The notes under the pieces were generated by a model that was not told where the DNA came from, did not search any database, and was given only the letters and a program-made list of their open reading frames with translations. DNA of 10,884 nucleotides, taken from positions 1 to 10,884 of the forward strand of contig CAVCTM010000068.1 in assembly GCA_963605115.1 (NCBI GenBank), written 5' to 3'. Position 1 is the stretch's first letter. The number at the start of each line of letters is the position of its first letter. Source of the DNA: SVKR01 sp963605115. Lineage in GTDB: Bacteria > Bacillota > Clostridia > Oscillospirales > Oscillospiraceae. This document shows, piece by piece, positions 1-5,291 of this stretch. The position numbers and the translations under genes are program-made.

Positions 1-55
1 CCCTCCAGTCAGCGCTGCGCGCTGACAGCCTCCCTTGCACAGGGAGGCCTTTAAA
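1..55 (+). repeat. Two-hairpin dispersed repeat, copy 1 (left end cut)
   Basis: Two adjacent perfect hairpins are visible: GTCAGCGC/GCGCTGAC (8-15 with 19-26) and GCCTCCCT/AGGGAGGC (28-35 with 41-48), followed by CTTTAAA. The same design recurs at 10741-10794 (inverted) and 10835-10884 (direct). The right-hand copies begin with ACAACC, so this copy probably starts a few bases before the window. I infer a non-coding dispersed element of REP or MITE type. The family assignment is from general familiarity with Oscillospiraceae intergenic repeats and has not been searched. Confidence 0.8.
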
Positions 56-94
56 ATCGGCGTCTCTTCGCTCGAACAAGTTTTTTGCAGATCG

Positions 95-129
95 AAAAGC
101 GCCGCGGAAAAGTCTTCCCGCGGCGTTTT
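95..129 (-). terminator. Rho-independent terminator after the deacetylase gene
   Basis: CGCCGCGG (100-107) pairs perfectly with CCGCGGCG (118-125) around a 10-nt loop. On the minus strand the stem is followed by C then TTTT. It lies 7 bases beyond the stop of the minus-strand deacetylase. A TTTT also follows on the plus side, so it could work in both directions. Confidence 0.7.
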
Positions 130-135
130 CCCTCT

Positions 136-906
136 TTATACGCTGTCCGGACGGCACATCCGCCCCGTGTGGTCCATCACATAGTCGCCGGTCAGCAGTA
201 TCTCGCTCACGGGCACGATGCGGTAGCCGTTTGCGAGCAGCCACTCGACGATCCCCGGCAGCGCCTCCGGCGTGTGCTTCGCCGCATTGTGGAACAGCAC
301 GATGCTCCCGCTCTCGACTCCGCTCGTCACCCGCTGCGTGATCTCGGCGGCGGAGAGGTCCTTCCAGTCGAGGGAGTCCACGTCCCACTGGATCGTGTAA
401 AAGCCCATCGCCTCGGCGGTGGAGATGACCGTGTCGTTATACTCGCCGTAGGGCGCGCGGAAGAGTGTCGGGCGCACGCCGGTGACGGCTTCTATCTTGT
501 CGCAGCCGCGGTTCAGGTTGTCGCGGATCTGTTCGGGCGAGAGGCTGTTGAAGTGGGCATGGTCGTCCGAGTGGGTCATCACCTCGTGCCCGGCGTCGTG
601 GAGCGCCTTGACGGACTCCGGGTATTTCTCCGCCCACGCGCCGACGACGAAGAACGTCGCCTTCACGCCGTAAGAGCCCAGAATGTCGATGAGCTGCTGG
701 GTGTCCTCGTTGCCCCACGCGGCATCGAAGGTCAGCGAGACGCACTTGTCGTCGCGCTGCACGCAGTAGACCGGCAGCTTCTTCGTCGCGGCGGACGCGC
801 TCGTCACCGCGCTCACGGCGGAGACGCTCAGAAGTATGGCAGCCGCGGCAAACGCCAGCAGCACGCTCCCCGCGACCGCCCGGTTCGTTCCTTTTCCCTT
901 GAACAT
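136..906 (-). CDS. Polysaccharide deacetylase (CE4, PdaB-like), membrane-anchored
   Basis: A 256-residue protein with an N-terminal hydrophobic segment (about residues 11-38), then a NodB-homology CE4 domain. CE4 enzymes remove N-acetyl groups from cell-wall glycans; this subgroup resembles sporulation PdaB and acts outside the membrane. Visible motifs are TFDAAWG (59-65), HSDDH (112-116, metal-binding His pair), RAPYG (150-154), DVDSLDW (175-181) and LFH (204-206). In motif 1 the second Asp of the usual TFDD is Ala, as I recall for the PdaB clade, so metal coordination may differ from classical enzymes. I chose the ATG at 906 because GGAGGT lies 9 nt upstream; an in-frame ATG at 939 has no such site. 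The gene is divergent from the collagen-like gene and is followed by a terminator. Family certain; spore-cortex role inferred. Confidence 0.93.
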   Translation of the reverse strand: MFKGKGTNRAVAGSVLLAFAAAAILLSVSAVSAVTSASAATKKLPVYCVQRDDKCVSLTFDAAWGNEDTQQLIDILGSYGVKATFFVVGAWAEKYPESVKALHDAGHEVMTHSDDHAHFNSLSPEQIRDNLNRGCDKIEAVTGVRPTLFRAPYGEYNDTVISTAEAMGFYTIQWDVDSLDWKDLSAAEITQRVTSGVESGSIVLFHNAAKHTPEALPGIVEWLLANGYRIVPVSEILLTGDYVMDHTGRMCRPDSV

Positions 907-943
907 AACGGCAGGACCTCCATTCCTTTTTCGGTACAAACCT

Positions 944-1180
944 TACCATCGGTTGACAAGGAGCAACGCGGTTTTTCGGGACGGATTCGGTGCCTGACCG
1001 CGTTATCCTCGTCGCTGGGCGCCAGCCCAGCTTCCTCGTCTGCCTTGTCAGGCGCCAAATCCGCTCCTGAAAAACTCCGAGGGACCCTCCGGCGGGCAAT
1101 AATCGCCGCCAAGGACGAGGACGCCGCCAGCGGTGATTTGTGCCGCCGGAGGGCGCGTTTCCCCTTGTCAACTGATGGTA
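944..1180. repeat. 237-bp nested inverted repeat (three-armed, MITE-like)
   Basis: The outer arms 944-970 and 1154-1180 are inverted repeats matching at 24 of 27 positions and containing GTTGACAAGG. Inside, 971-998 pairs with 1047-1075 (about 25 of 28 positions, one indel) and encloses a short palindrome CTGGGC/GCCCAG at 1015-1030. A second inner arm pairs CCCTCCGGCGG (1085-1095) with CCGCCGGAGGG (1143-1153) and extends inwards with mismatches. The arms abut closely, so the whole element can fold as a three-way junction. It fills most of the gap between the divergent deacetylase and collagen-like genes. No convincing gene is inside. I infer a non-autonomous mobile repeat or a structured RNA or DNA element. 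No clear target-site duplication was seen. Confidence 0.75.
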
Positions 1181-1203
1181 TGCCGGAACGAGAGGAAAAA
1201 TGA

Positions 1204-1230
1204 ACGCCCCTCCCGACGCGCCATATACTG
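1204..1230 (+). promoter_or_regulatory. Possible promoter of the collagen-like gene (sigma-K-like)
   Basis: AC at 1204-1205, a 16-nt spacer and CATATACT from 1222 approximate the sporulation sigma-K pattern AC-N16-CATAnnnTA, with the last A missing. The same bases contain TATACT (1224-1229), a fair sigma-A -10 box, but the matching -35 (TGAACG) is poor. It lies 53 bp upstream of the start codon. A mother-cell promoter would fit a spore-surface protein. This is a pattern match only. Confidence 0.35.
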
Positions 1231-1232
1231 TT

Positions 1233-1271
1233 TTGAGGGGGCAGCACCCTGCCCCCGGAGCTTTTTCTCAA
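1233..1271 (+). promoter_or_regulatory. Leader hairpin touching the ribosome binding site
   Basis: GGGGGCAG (1237-1244) pairs perfectly with CTGCCCCC (1249-1256) over a 4-nt loop. TTGAG (1233-1237) and CTCAA (1267-1271) can close an outer stem, sharing G1237 with the inner one; its right side includes the first two bases of the AAGGAGG ribosome binding site (1270-1276). A T5 run at 1262-1266 follows the inner hairpin after five bases, so weak attenuation is also possible. The folding is seen in the sequence; any regulatory effect is inferred. Confidence 0.45.
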
Positions 1272-1282
1272 GGAGGATGACT

Positions 1283-2017
1283 ATGGCTGATAATTGCAGA
1301 GAAAGCCGCGGCGACGGCTGCGGCATGAATATCGTCCGGCCCAGCGACCGCGCCGCCGGCTGCGGCTGTCCCGTGAGCTGCTTCTGCTGTCCCACGCTCG
1401 TCGCCGGTCCGACCGGTCCCACGGGTCCCGCGGGCGCGACCGGCGCAGTGGGTGCCACGGGTGCGACGGGTCCCACCGGACCCACCGGCGCGGCGGGCGC
1501 AACGGGTCCCGCCGGTGCAACGGGCGCGACCGGCACCGTCGGCGCAACCGGTCCGATCGGTCCGACGGGTCCGACGGGTCCGACCGGACCGATCGGTGAG
1601 ACCGGCGCAACGGGCGCGACAGGTCCCGCCGGACCCACCGGCGCTACCGGCGCTACCGGTGCAACAGGTCCCGCTGGCGAAGCCGGCGCTACCGGCGCAA
1701 CAGGTCCCACTGGTCCTACCGGTCCTACCGGCCCTACCGGCGAAGCCGGCGCGACAGGCCCCACCGGACCCACCGGCGCTACTGGCGCTACCGGCGCAAC
1801 AGGTCCCACTGGTCCTACCGGTCCTACCGGCGAAACCGGCGAGACCGGCGCTACCGGTCCCACCGGACCGCAGGGGCTTGTCGGCGCGGACGGACCTGAG
1901 GGTCCCACGGGTCCGACAGGTCCGCGTCCAACGGCACAACGAAAGTCTCACATAAGCGTAATGCCCTCCGGTTTCTACATAACCGGCTTCTGCTCTGTCG
2001 CCGCGGGCGCATTTTGA
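1283..2017 (+). CDS. Collagen-like (Gly-X-Y) BclA-type surface protein, 3' end altered
   Basis: A 244-residue protein. Residues 1-41 are a Cys-rich head (Cys 5, 13, 27, 29, 33, 35, 36). Residues 42-215 are 58 uninterrupted Gly-X-Y triplets, mostly GPT and GAT, as in bacterial collagen-like exosporium proteins such as BclA. Such proteins form triple-helical filaments, usually on spores; the Cys residues could cross-link it. The start at 1283 has AAGGAGG six bases upstream; an in-frame ATG at 1277 lies too close to it. The last 29 residues are not collagen-like, and the final 23 are encoded inside the integrated recombinase element, overlapping the recombinase gene's 3' end by 43 bp. Joining the element's flanks would instead end the protein after residue 221 with TGA at 4106-4108. 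No globular C-terminal domain is present, which is short for the family. Confidence 0.85.
   Translation: MADNCRESRGDGCGMNIVRPSDRAAGCGCPVSCFCCPTLVAGPTGPTGPAGATGAVGATGATGPTGPTGAAGATGPAGATGATGTVGATGPIGPTGPTGPTGPIGETGATGATGPAGPTGATGATGATGPAGEAGATGATGPTGPTGPTGPTGEAGATGPTGPTGATGATGATGPTGPTGPTGETGETGATGPTGPQGLVGADGPEGPTGPTGPRPTAQRKSHISVMPSGFYITGFCSVAAGAF
1685..1830 (+). repeat. 47-bp exact direct duplication within the collagen tract
   Basis: Bases 1685-1731 and 1784-1830 are identical over 47 bp at an offset of 99 bp, a whole number of triplets. The duplication keeps frame and lies within the 522-bp Gly-X-Y tract (1406-1927). It suggests length change by slippage or unequal recombination. Confidence 0.85.
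1938..1946 (+). repeat. Candidate attachment core, left copy (AACGAAAGT)
   Basis: This is a 9-bp direct repeat of 4098-4106. It sits six codons past the last collagen triplet and 29 bp outside the recombinase stop. Large serine recombinases leave short identical cores at both ends of an insert, so this would be one attachment junction. Confidence 0.55.
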
Positions 2018-3660
2018 TCGCTCTCAGCAAAATCAACGACGCGTTGATACTCGTCGGCAAAAGCGAAGTCTACCGTTATTCCTCCATTCTCATGGACCCA
2101 AACCGTTTTCACCAGCTCGACCAGAATACCGCGATTAAGGCTCTGGATATTTTGATGCTTCAGAAACGCCGTCAAATAAGGATCGTCCGCTCCGATACCG
2201 TTCTCAAGGACCAGCATTTCCTCTTTCAGGTAGGAAATGCTGGCTTCAAGCTGCTGTGTCTGTTCCGTCAGTTTGGGCTTTAGCCGTCGGTAGTCGTGAT
2301 AGCTGACCTCGCCGCTCTTCCAATCGAGATACAAGCTGTCAGCTGCGTCATTGCACTGTGACAATCGTTTTTCCGCTTGTTTCAGCGACTGCGCGAGCCG
2401 CTTATTTTCCCGGTTGATCACGGGCGCATTGCGGATCCGTTCCATTTCATCCGCGAGCCCATCAACAAGGGCGATCTGCACTTGCAGCGCCGCCAAAACT
2501 GCCCTTTCCAGTTTGTCCTCCCGGATGGAATGCTTACTGCATACCCTTTTGTCGGTGTAGCTGCGGCAGGCATAGTAGGTCAGACCGCGGGAGGTCCTGC
2601 GATGCATGCTCCCTTTACAATCGGCACAGCGAATAAAGCCGGAAAACAGATGCACCTTCATTTCGCCGGGAGCCGTTTTTGCATTGCGTCCTTGCAGCGC
2701 CTGCGCTTTCTCAAAAGTCTCTTCGTCAATGATAGCCTCGTGCCTGCCGGGTACGATAAACCATTCATTTTCGGGAACATGAGTCTGCTTATGGACCTTG
2801 TAGCTTATGATACGATTTCGCCCCTGCACCATAGCTCCGGTATAGACTTCATTCTGTAATATCCCGCTGACCGTGCGGCTGCACCACAAGCCGTCGCTTG
2901 CTTCGGAATGGGGATTATGATATTTCATCCCGCTTCTCCTTTTGTAGGCTGCCGGATTCGGCTCGCCCATCTGGTTCAGCCTTTTCGCTATCCCCATTTT
3001 GCTGTACCCTTCGTCCAAAAACCAGTGATATATGCTTTTGACCACCTCGGCTGCGGCTTCGTCTACCAGCAGTCTGTTTTTATCATCGGGATCTTTTCTG
3101 TAGCCATAGGGAGCAAATGCCCCGATAAACTCTCCGCGTTCCCGCTTCATTCTGAAGGTCTTGCGGATCTCCTCGGAGGTTGCCGCGGCGAACTGCTCGT
3201 TAAACATTCCTCTGATCGGCACTTCCAATCCCGTCGCCGAATGCGGATCCGTGTAGGTATCAATAAACGGCGAACCGGTGCATATAAACCTCGTGCCATG
3301 AAGCGGAATGAACTCGTCCAAGAACTTTTGCTGGTCGGCAAGATTGCGGAAGCCTCTTGCAAGGGACTTGACAATGACGCAGTTTACTTTCTTGCTGACA
3401 ATGCAGTTTTCGAGCCGTTTGAACTCCGGCCGATCCGTATCGGTACCTGTCAGTCCGTCATCGGCAAACACGTCCGTGATTTCGTATGTACCCGCCTCAA
3501 AATGGCTGCCTACATAATCTCTCAGGATCTTTTCCTGATTGATAACGCTTTCGCTTTCGTTCTCATTCTCATCCTCTTTGGACAAGCGGATATAAAGTCC
3601 GATTTTCCAGAACTGTTCTGTAGTGCTGTGCGCGGTCTCGTTTCTTCGTCTGCGCGGCAT
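1975..3660 (-). CDS. Large serine recombinase (site-specific integrase)
   Basis: A 561-residue protein that cuts and joins DNA through a serine nucleophile. The resolvase domain spans about 20-165, with catalytic Ser27 in YIRLSKED and active-site arginines R102 and R105 in ARGFRN, a variant of the usual SRLGRN. The recombinase (DNA-binding) domain is about 180-290, containing GEFIGAFAPYGY and NQMGEPNP. A zinc ribbon follows with Cys 345, 348, 365 and 374, then a predicted coiled coil at about 415-487 that would mediate synapsis and direction control. The length is typical of clostridial transposon and ICE recombinases. GGAGGT lies just upstream of the ATG at 3660. The 3' end overlaps the convergent collagen-like gene by 43 bp. 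All key residues are present, so it may be active. Confidence 0.95.
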   Translation of the reverse strand: MPRRRRNETAHSTTEQFWKIGLYIRLSKEDENENESESVINQEKILRDYVGSHFEAGTYEITDVFADDGLTGTDTDRPEFKRLENCIVSKKVNCVIVKSLARGFRNLADQQKFLDEFIPLHGTRFICTGSPFIDTYTDPHSATGLEVPIRGMFNEQFAAATSEEIRKTFRMKRERGEFIGAFAPYGYRKDPDDKNRLLVDEAAAEVVKSIYHWFLDEGYSKMGIAKRLNQMGEPNPAAYKRRSGMKYHNPHSEASDGLWCSRTVSGILQNEVYTGAMVQGRNRIISYKVHKQTHVPENEWFIVPGRHEAIIDEETFEKAQALQGRNAKTAPGEMKVHLFSGFIRCADCKGSMHRRTSRGLTYYACRSYTDKRVCSKHSIREDKLERAVLAALQVQIALVDGLADEMERIRNAPVINRENKRLAQSLKQAEKRLSQCNDAADSLYLDWKSGEVSYHDYRRLKPKLTEQTQQLEASISYLKEEMLVLENGIGADDPYLTAFLKHQNIQSLNRGILVELVKTVWVHENGGITVDFAFADEYQRVVDFAESDQNAPAATEQKPVM

Positions 3661-3748
3661 AATACCTCCTTCCCCTCTGCGATCCCGGCTTCATCGTGCT
3701 ACTGTTGTTCCGCAATCGCAAAAAGACAGTTTCAGGGAAAACCACAGA

Positions 3749-4006
3749 CTATTTCAAGCTCAGAAAGTAGGTGCGCAGAGCATCCTTCAGTGACCTTTCT
3801 TCTGCAACGAAGCGCACTCTTACCGGTGTATCACCGCAGAGAAAGCAATAGGGATCACCGACCTGATCGAAGAAGCTCTGCACCTTTGCCGCGGCTGGCA
3901 AAGAACTGTCAATGCGAATACCGCAAATATCTGCCAGTGCGCTGTGTTCCACCTGTGTGATGTCCCTGTTTTTCATCTGCTGAAGCTGAGACTTGTTCAA
4001 ATCCAT
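3749..4006 (-). CDS. DUF6870-like small protein of the recombinase element
   Basis: An 85-residue soluble protein with no signal peptide or membrane segment. The motif PYCFLCGD (52-59) holds a Cys-x-x-Cys pair, followed by VRVRF and a C-terminal helix. From memory this matches DUF6870 proteins encoded next to recombinases in clostridial mobile elements; no function is known to me. It lies 88 bp upstream of the recombinase in the same direction, so the two are probably co-transcribed. AGGAG lies only three bases before the ATG, which is tight. A weak -10 (TAGAAT, at 4036-4041 on the minus strand) has no good -35. A small partner could be a directionality factor or regulator, but that is speculation. 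The Cys pair alone is too little for a full zinc site. Confidence 0.75.
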   Translation of the reverse strand: MDLNKSQLQQMKNRDITQVEHSALADICGIRIDSSLPAAAKVQSFFDQVGDPYCFLCGDTPVRVRFVAEERSLKDALRTYFLSLK

Positions 4007-4064
4007 TCACTCCTCATCATTCTTGATCATAAAAATTCTATGTGCTCCAGCATACACGATATGA

Positions 4065-4094
4065 AAAAAAAGGCAAAACCGGACGGTTTTCCCG
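4065..4094 (-). terminator. Minus-strand terminator at the element's right end
   Basis: AAAACC (4076-4081) pairs with GGTTTT (4086-4091) around a tetraloop. On the minus strand GCC and a run of eight T (4065-4072) follow. It would stop minus-strand transcription entering the element from the NTPase side. The stem is short and AT-rich, so its strength is uncertain. Confidence 0.5.
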
Positions 4095-4097
4095 ATA

Positions 4098-4106
4098 ACG
4101 AAAGTG
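4098..4106 (+). repeat. Candidate attachment core, right copy (AACGAAAGT)
   Basis: A direct repeat of 1938-1946. The base after it completes TGA (4106-4108) in the frame of the collagen-like gene if the element is removed. This makes it the likely second junction of the recombinase element. Confidence 0.55.
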
Positions 4107-4112
4107 ACTGCA

Positions 4113-4134
4113 ACAGGCGCGTGGCGCTGTTTTA
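4113..4134 (+). terminator. Possible original terminator of the collagen-like gene
   Basis: AACAG-CGC (4113-4121, one bulged G) pairs with GCG-CTGTT (4125-4132) over a 3-nt loop, with a short T run (4131-4134). It begins four bases after the reconstructed TGA. The position is convincing; the stem and T run are modest. Confidence 0.4.
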
Positions 4135-4197
4135 TCGTCCTCCCGGACGCTCCTCCCGCTTGCCGCCGAACAAAACGGCGGTCCCCGGATCGGGTCT

Positions 4198-4237
4198 AAA
4201 AAACAAAATCTCCCGGCATGGCAAAGCCATCCGGGAG
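4198..4237 (-). terminator. Rho-independent terminator of the NTPase transcript
   Basis: CTCCCGG (4210-4216) and ATGGC (4218-4222) pair with GCCAT and CCGGGAG (4226-4237), with one bulged C and an AAA loop. On the minus strand the stem is followed by ATTTTGTTTTTT. It lies about 120 bp downstream of the NTPase stop. Confidence 0.75.
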
Positions 4238-4289
4238 AAAAACGGGGTACGATTATGATCGCCAGTACATATAACGCCGGCAAAAGTTT

Positions 4290-4366
4290 CAAGCACGTGC
4301 TTGGGCGCAGCATTTCAAATGTGGGCATAAGCCAGCGGCAGTTTGCCGCAAGGTTTTCCTTATGCC
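4290..4366. repeat. Cluster of palindromes over the NTPase 3' end
   Basis: Three nearby symmetric elements are visible: a perfect 14-bp palindrome CAAGCACGTGCTTG (4290-4303), CATTT-c-AAATG (4311-4321), and a nested pair GGCATAAG/CTTATGCC (4324-4331 with 4359-4366) enclosing GCGGCA/TGCCGC (4335-4340 with 4344-4349). The outer arm covers the NTPase stop codon at 4360-4362. No T run follows, so this is not a standard terminator. It could stabilise the mRNA end or be part of a dispersed palindromic repeat. Confidence 0.5.
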
Positions 4367-4896
4367 TCCCCCGCCGCGGCGAGCTGGGCGGCGAGGAAAT
4401 CGCGGATCTCCGGGTAAAGCGCCTCGGCGTTATCCTCCGTCAGCCAAAAACAGCGGCAGTTGGGATGGCTGCGCACCGCTTCGAGGAAGGGCACGTCCAG
4501 ATCGCGCACGGCGGCGAGGACCGGGGTGTCCCCGTCCAGCCGCGCAAGGACCGCGGCGCAGAACGCCGGGGACTGGCTCTCCATAAAGCCGAGCTCGTCC
4601 ATCAGGATGAGCGCCCCCCGCGGGCAGGGGGCGGCGAGACGCGGGGCGAAACGGTCAAAGCCGCCGGGCAGCTTCGTCGGTCTGCCCGCGACGCAGTAGC
4701 CCAGCAGGTTCTCCGGCGAGCGCTCGCGCGGCCCGCCCGCAGGGTAGATATAGATCGGCGCGCCGCGCTCGTCCGCGGTCAGCGCGTCCTCCTTAACGGT
4801 CTCAAAGCCAAAGACCGGCGCGTCCACCCCGTCGAGCAGCCGCCGGATGAGTGCGCTCTTCCCGGTCCCTTTCGGGGCGACGATCAGCGTGTGCAT
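4360..4896 (-). CDS. THEP1-type nucleoside-triphosphatase (P-loop NTPase)
   Basis: A 178-residue cytoplasmic protein. The P-loop is APKGTGKSAL (7-16), with Ala in place of the usual first Gly. The Walker B-like strand is ALILMDELGFME (95-106), matching the DE-G-ME pattern of THEP1 family NTPases. The C-terminal part (VPFLEAVRSHPNCRCFWLT, 135-153) also fits the family. THEP1 enzymes hydrolyse nucleoside triphosphates in vitro; their biological role is unclear. The family length is about 170-190 residues, so this one is complete. AAAGGAGG lies about 12 bases upstream of the ATG. It follows the small gene at 4930-5214 by 33 bp, so the two probably form one transcript. It could alternatively be called a generic AAA-like ATPase, but the motif order favours THEP1. 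Confidence 0.85.
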   Translation of the reverse strand: MHTLIVAPKGTGKSALIRRLLDGVDAPVFGFETVKEDALTADERGAPIYIYPAGGPRERSPENLLGYCVAGRPTKLPGGFDRFAPRLAAPCPRGALILMDELGFMESQSPAFCAAVLARLDGDTPVLAAVRDLDVPFLEAVRSHPNCRCFWLTEDNAEALYPEIRDFLAAQLAAAGEA

Positions 4897-4929
4897 GGCA
4901 TTTTCAGCCTCCTTTCCCCAAAGATCATA

Positions 4930-5214
4930 CTACATATCCGCCGCCGCGTCAACGACCCGCCCCTTTGGGGGGCCCTTGTGCTCGACGATCCTGGCATCCG
5001 GGTAGTCCGCGGGGTCGACGGCGGTGAAGAGCAGCGTGGTGTCGCGCTCGTGCTTGTAGCGCTCCAGACGCTCCAAGAGCACGGCGCGCTCCGGGGCGTC
5101 GGGCGCGAGATGGCCCAACTGCTTATTCAGGCGCTGGAGCTTTTTCTGCGCCGCGCGGTGCTCGCGGGTCTCGGTGCAGAGATAGCAGGTTTCTTTATAC
5201 TTATAAAGCTTCAT
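4930..5214 (-). CDS. Small protein of unknown function, upstream of the NTPase gene
   Basis: A 94-residue protein I do not recognise. It starts MKLYKYKETCYLCTETREH, with Cys10 and Cys13 spaced as C-x-x-C. It then has a charged helical stretch (about 18-60) rich in Leu, Arg, Lys and Glu that could form a short coiled coil, and a Gly/Pro-containing tail. There is no signal peptide or membrane segment. I chose the ATG at 5214 because AAGGAA lies seven bases upstream; the open frame continues further up but would cross the terminator at 5237-5269. It is 33 bp ahead of the NTPase gene and probably co-transcribed with it. A metal-binding or partner role for the NTPase is possible, but nothing in the sequence shows it. 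Confidence 0.7.
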   Translation of the reverse strand: MKLYKYKETCYLCTETREHRAAQKKLQRLNKQLGHLAPDAPERAVLLERLERYKHERDTTLLFTAVDPADYPDARIVEHKGPPKGRVVDAAADM

Positions 5215-5236
5215 TCGGTTCCTTCTTCTCTCTTTG

Positions 5237-5269
5237 AAAAATATCCCCCGGCTCGCGCCGGGGGATATT
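5237..5269 (-). terminator. Strong terminator of the SLH protein gene
   Basis: A perfect 13-bp stem, AATATCCCCCGGC (5240-5252) with GCCGGGGGATATT (5257-5269), has a 4-nt loop. On the minus strand it runs into TTTTT (5237-5241). It lies 23 bases past the SLH gene's stop and only 22 bases before the next start codon. Confidence 0.92.
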
Positions 5270-5291
5270 CGCTTGGATTTGGTATTTTGCT

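Larger units (their letters stand above)
1938..4106 (-). mobile_element. Small integrated serine-recombinase element
   Basis: The segment carries a large serine recombinase and a DUF6870-like small gene, both on the minus strand, and is bounded by AACGAAAGT at 1938-1946 and 4098-4106. The recombinase stop lies 29 bp from the left copy, the usual position of an integrase gene beside its attachment site. Joining the two flanks gives codons caa-cga-aag-tga, which close the collagen-like frame. Its base composition is visibly less GC-rich than the neighbours. A shared 9-mer could arise by chance at the level of a few percent given the distances searched, so the ends are probable but unproven. No cargo, conjugation or replication genes are present. 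Confidence 0.6.

Noticed and set aside
85..1203. A 372-codon open frame on the plus strand across the deacetylase
   Set aside because: It is the antisense shadow of the CE4 gene in the same register, continuing through the structured repeat. It has no motif and no ribosome binding site.
828..1271. A 147-codon minus-strand open frame upstream of the deacetylase
   Set aside because: It runs through the 237-bp inverted repeat and into the deacetylase start in another frame. The translation is arginine- and serine-rich without a domain, as expected for spurious proteins called in dispersed repeats.
1168..1908. Long open frames on the minus strand and in other plus frames over the collagen tract
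   Set aside because: A repetitive GC-rich Gly-X-Y tract leaves several frames open. Only the plus frame from 1283 has a ribosome binding site and the collagen pattern.
1406..1927. Regular short repeats resembling a CRISPR or minisatellite array
   Set aside because: The period is a multiple of 9 bp, with no unique spacers, and it translates as Gly-X-Y triplets. It is coding sequence.
2908..3960. A 350-codon plus-strand open frame across the recombinase start
   Set aside because: It is antisense to the recombinase, whose domains and catalytic residues are clear. The shadow has no recognisable features.
4038..4328. A 96-codon minus-strand frame between the element and the NTPase
   Set aside because: It crosses two terminators and a palindrome cluster and has no ribosome binding site or domain.
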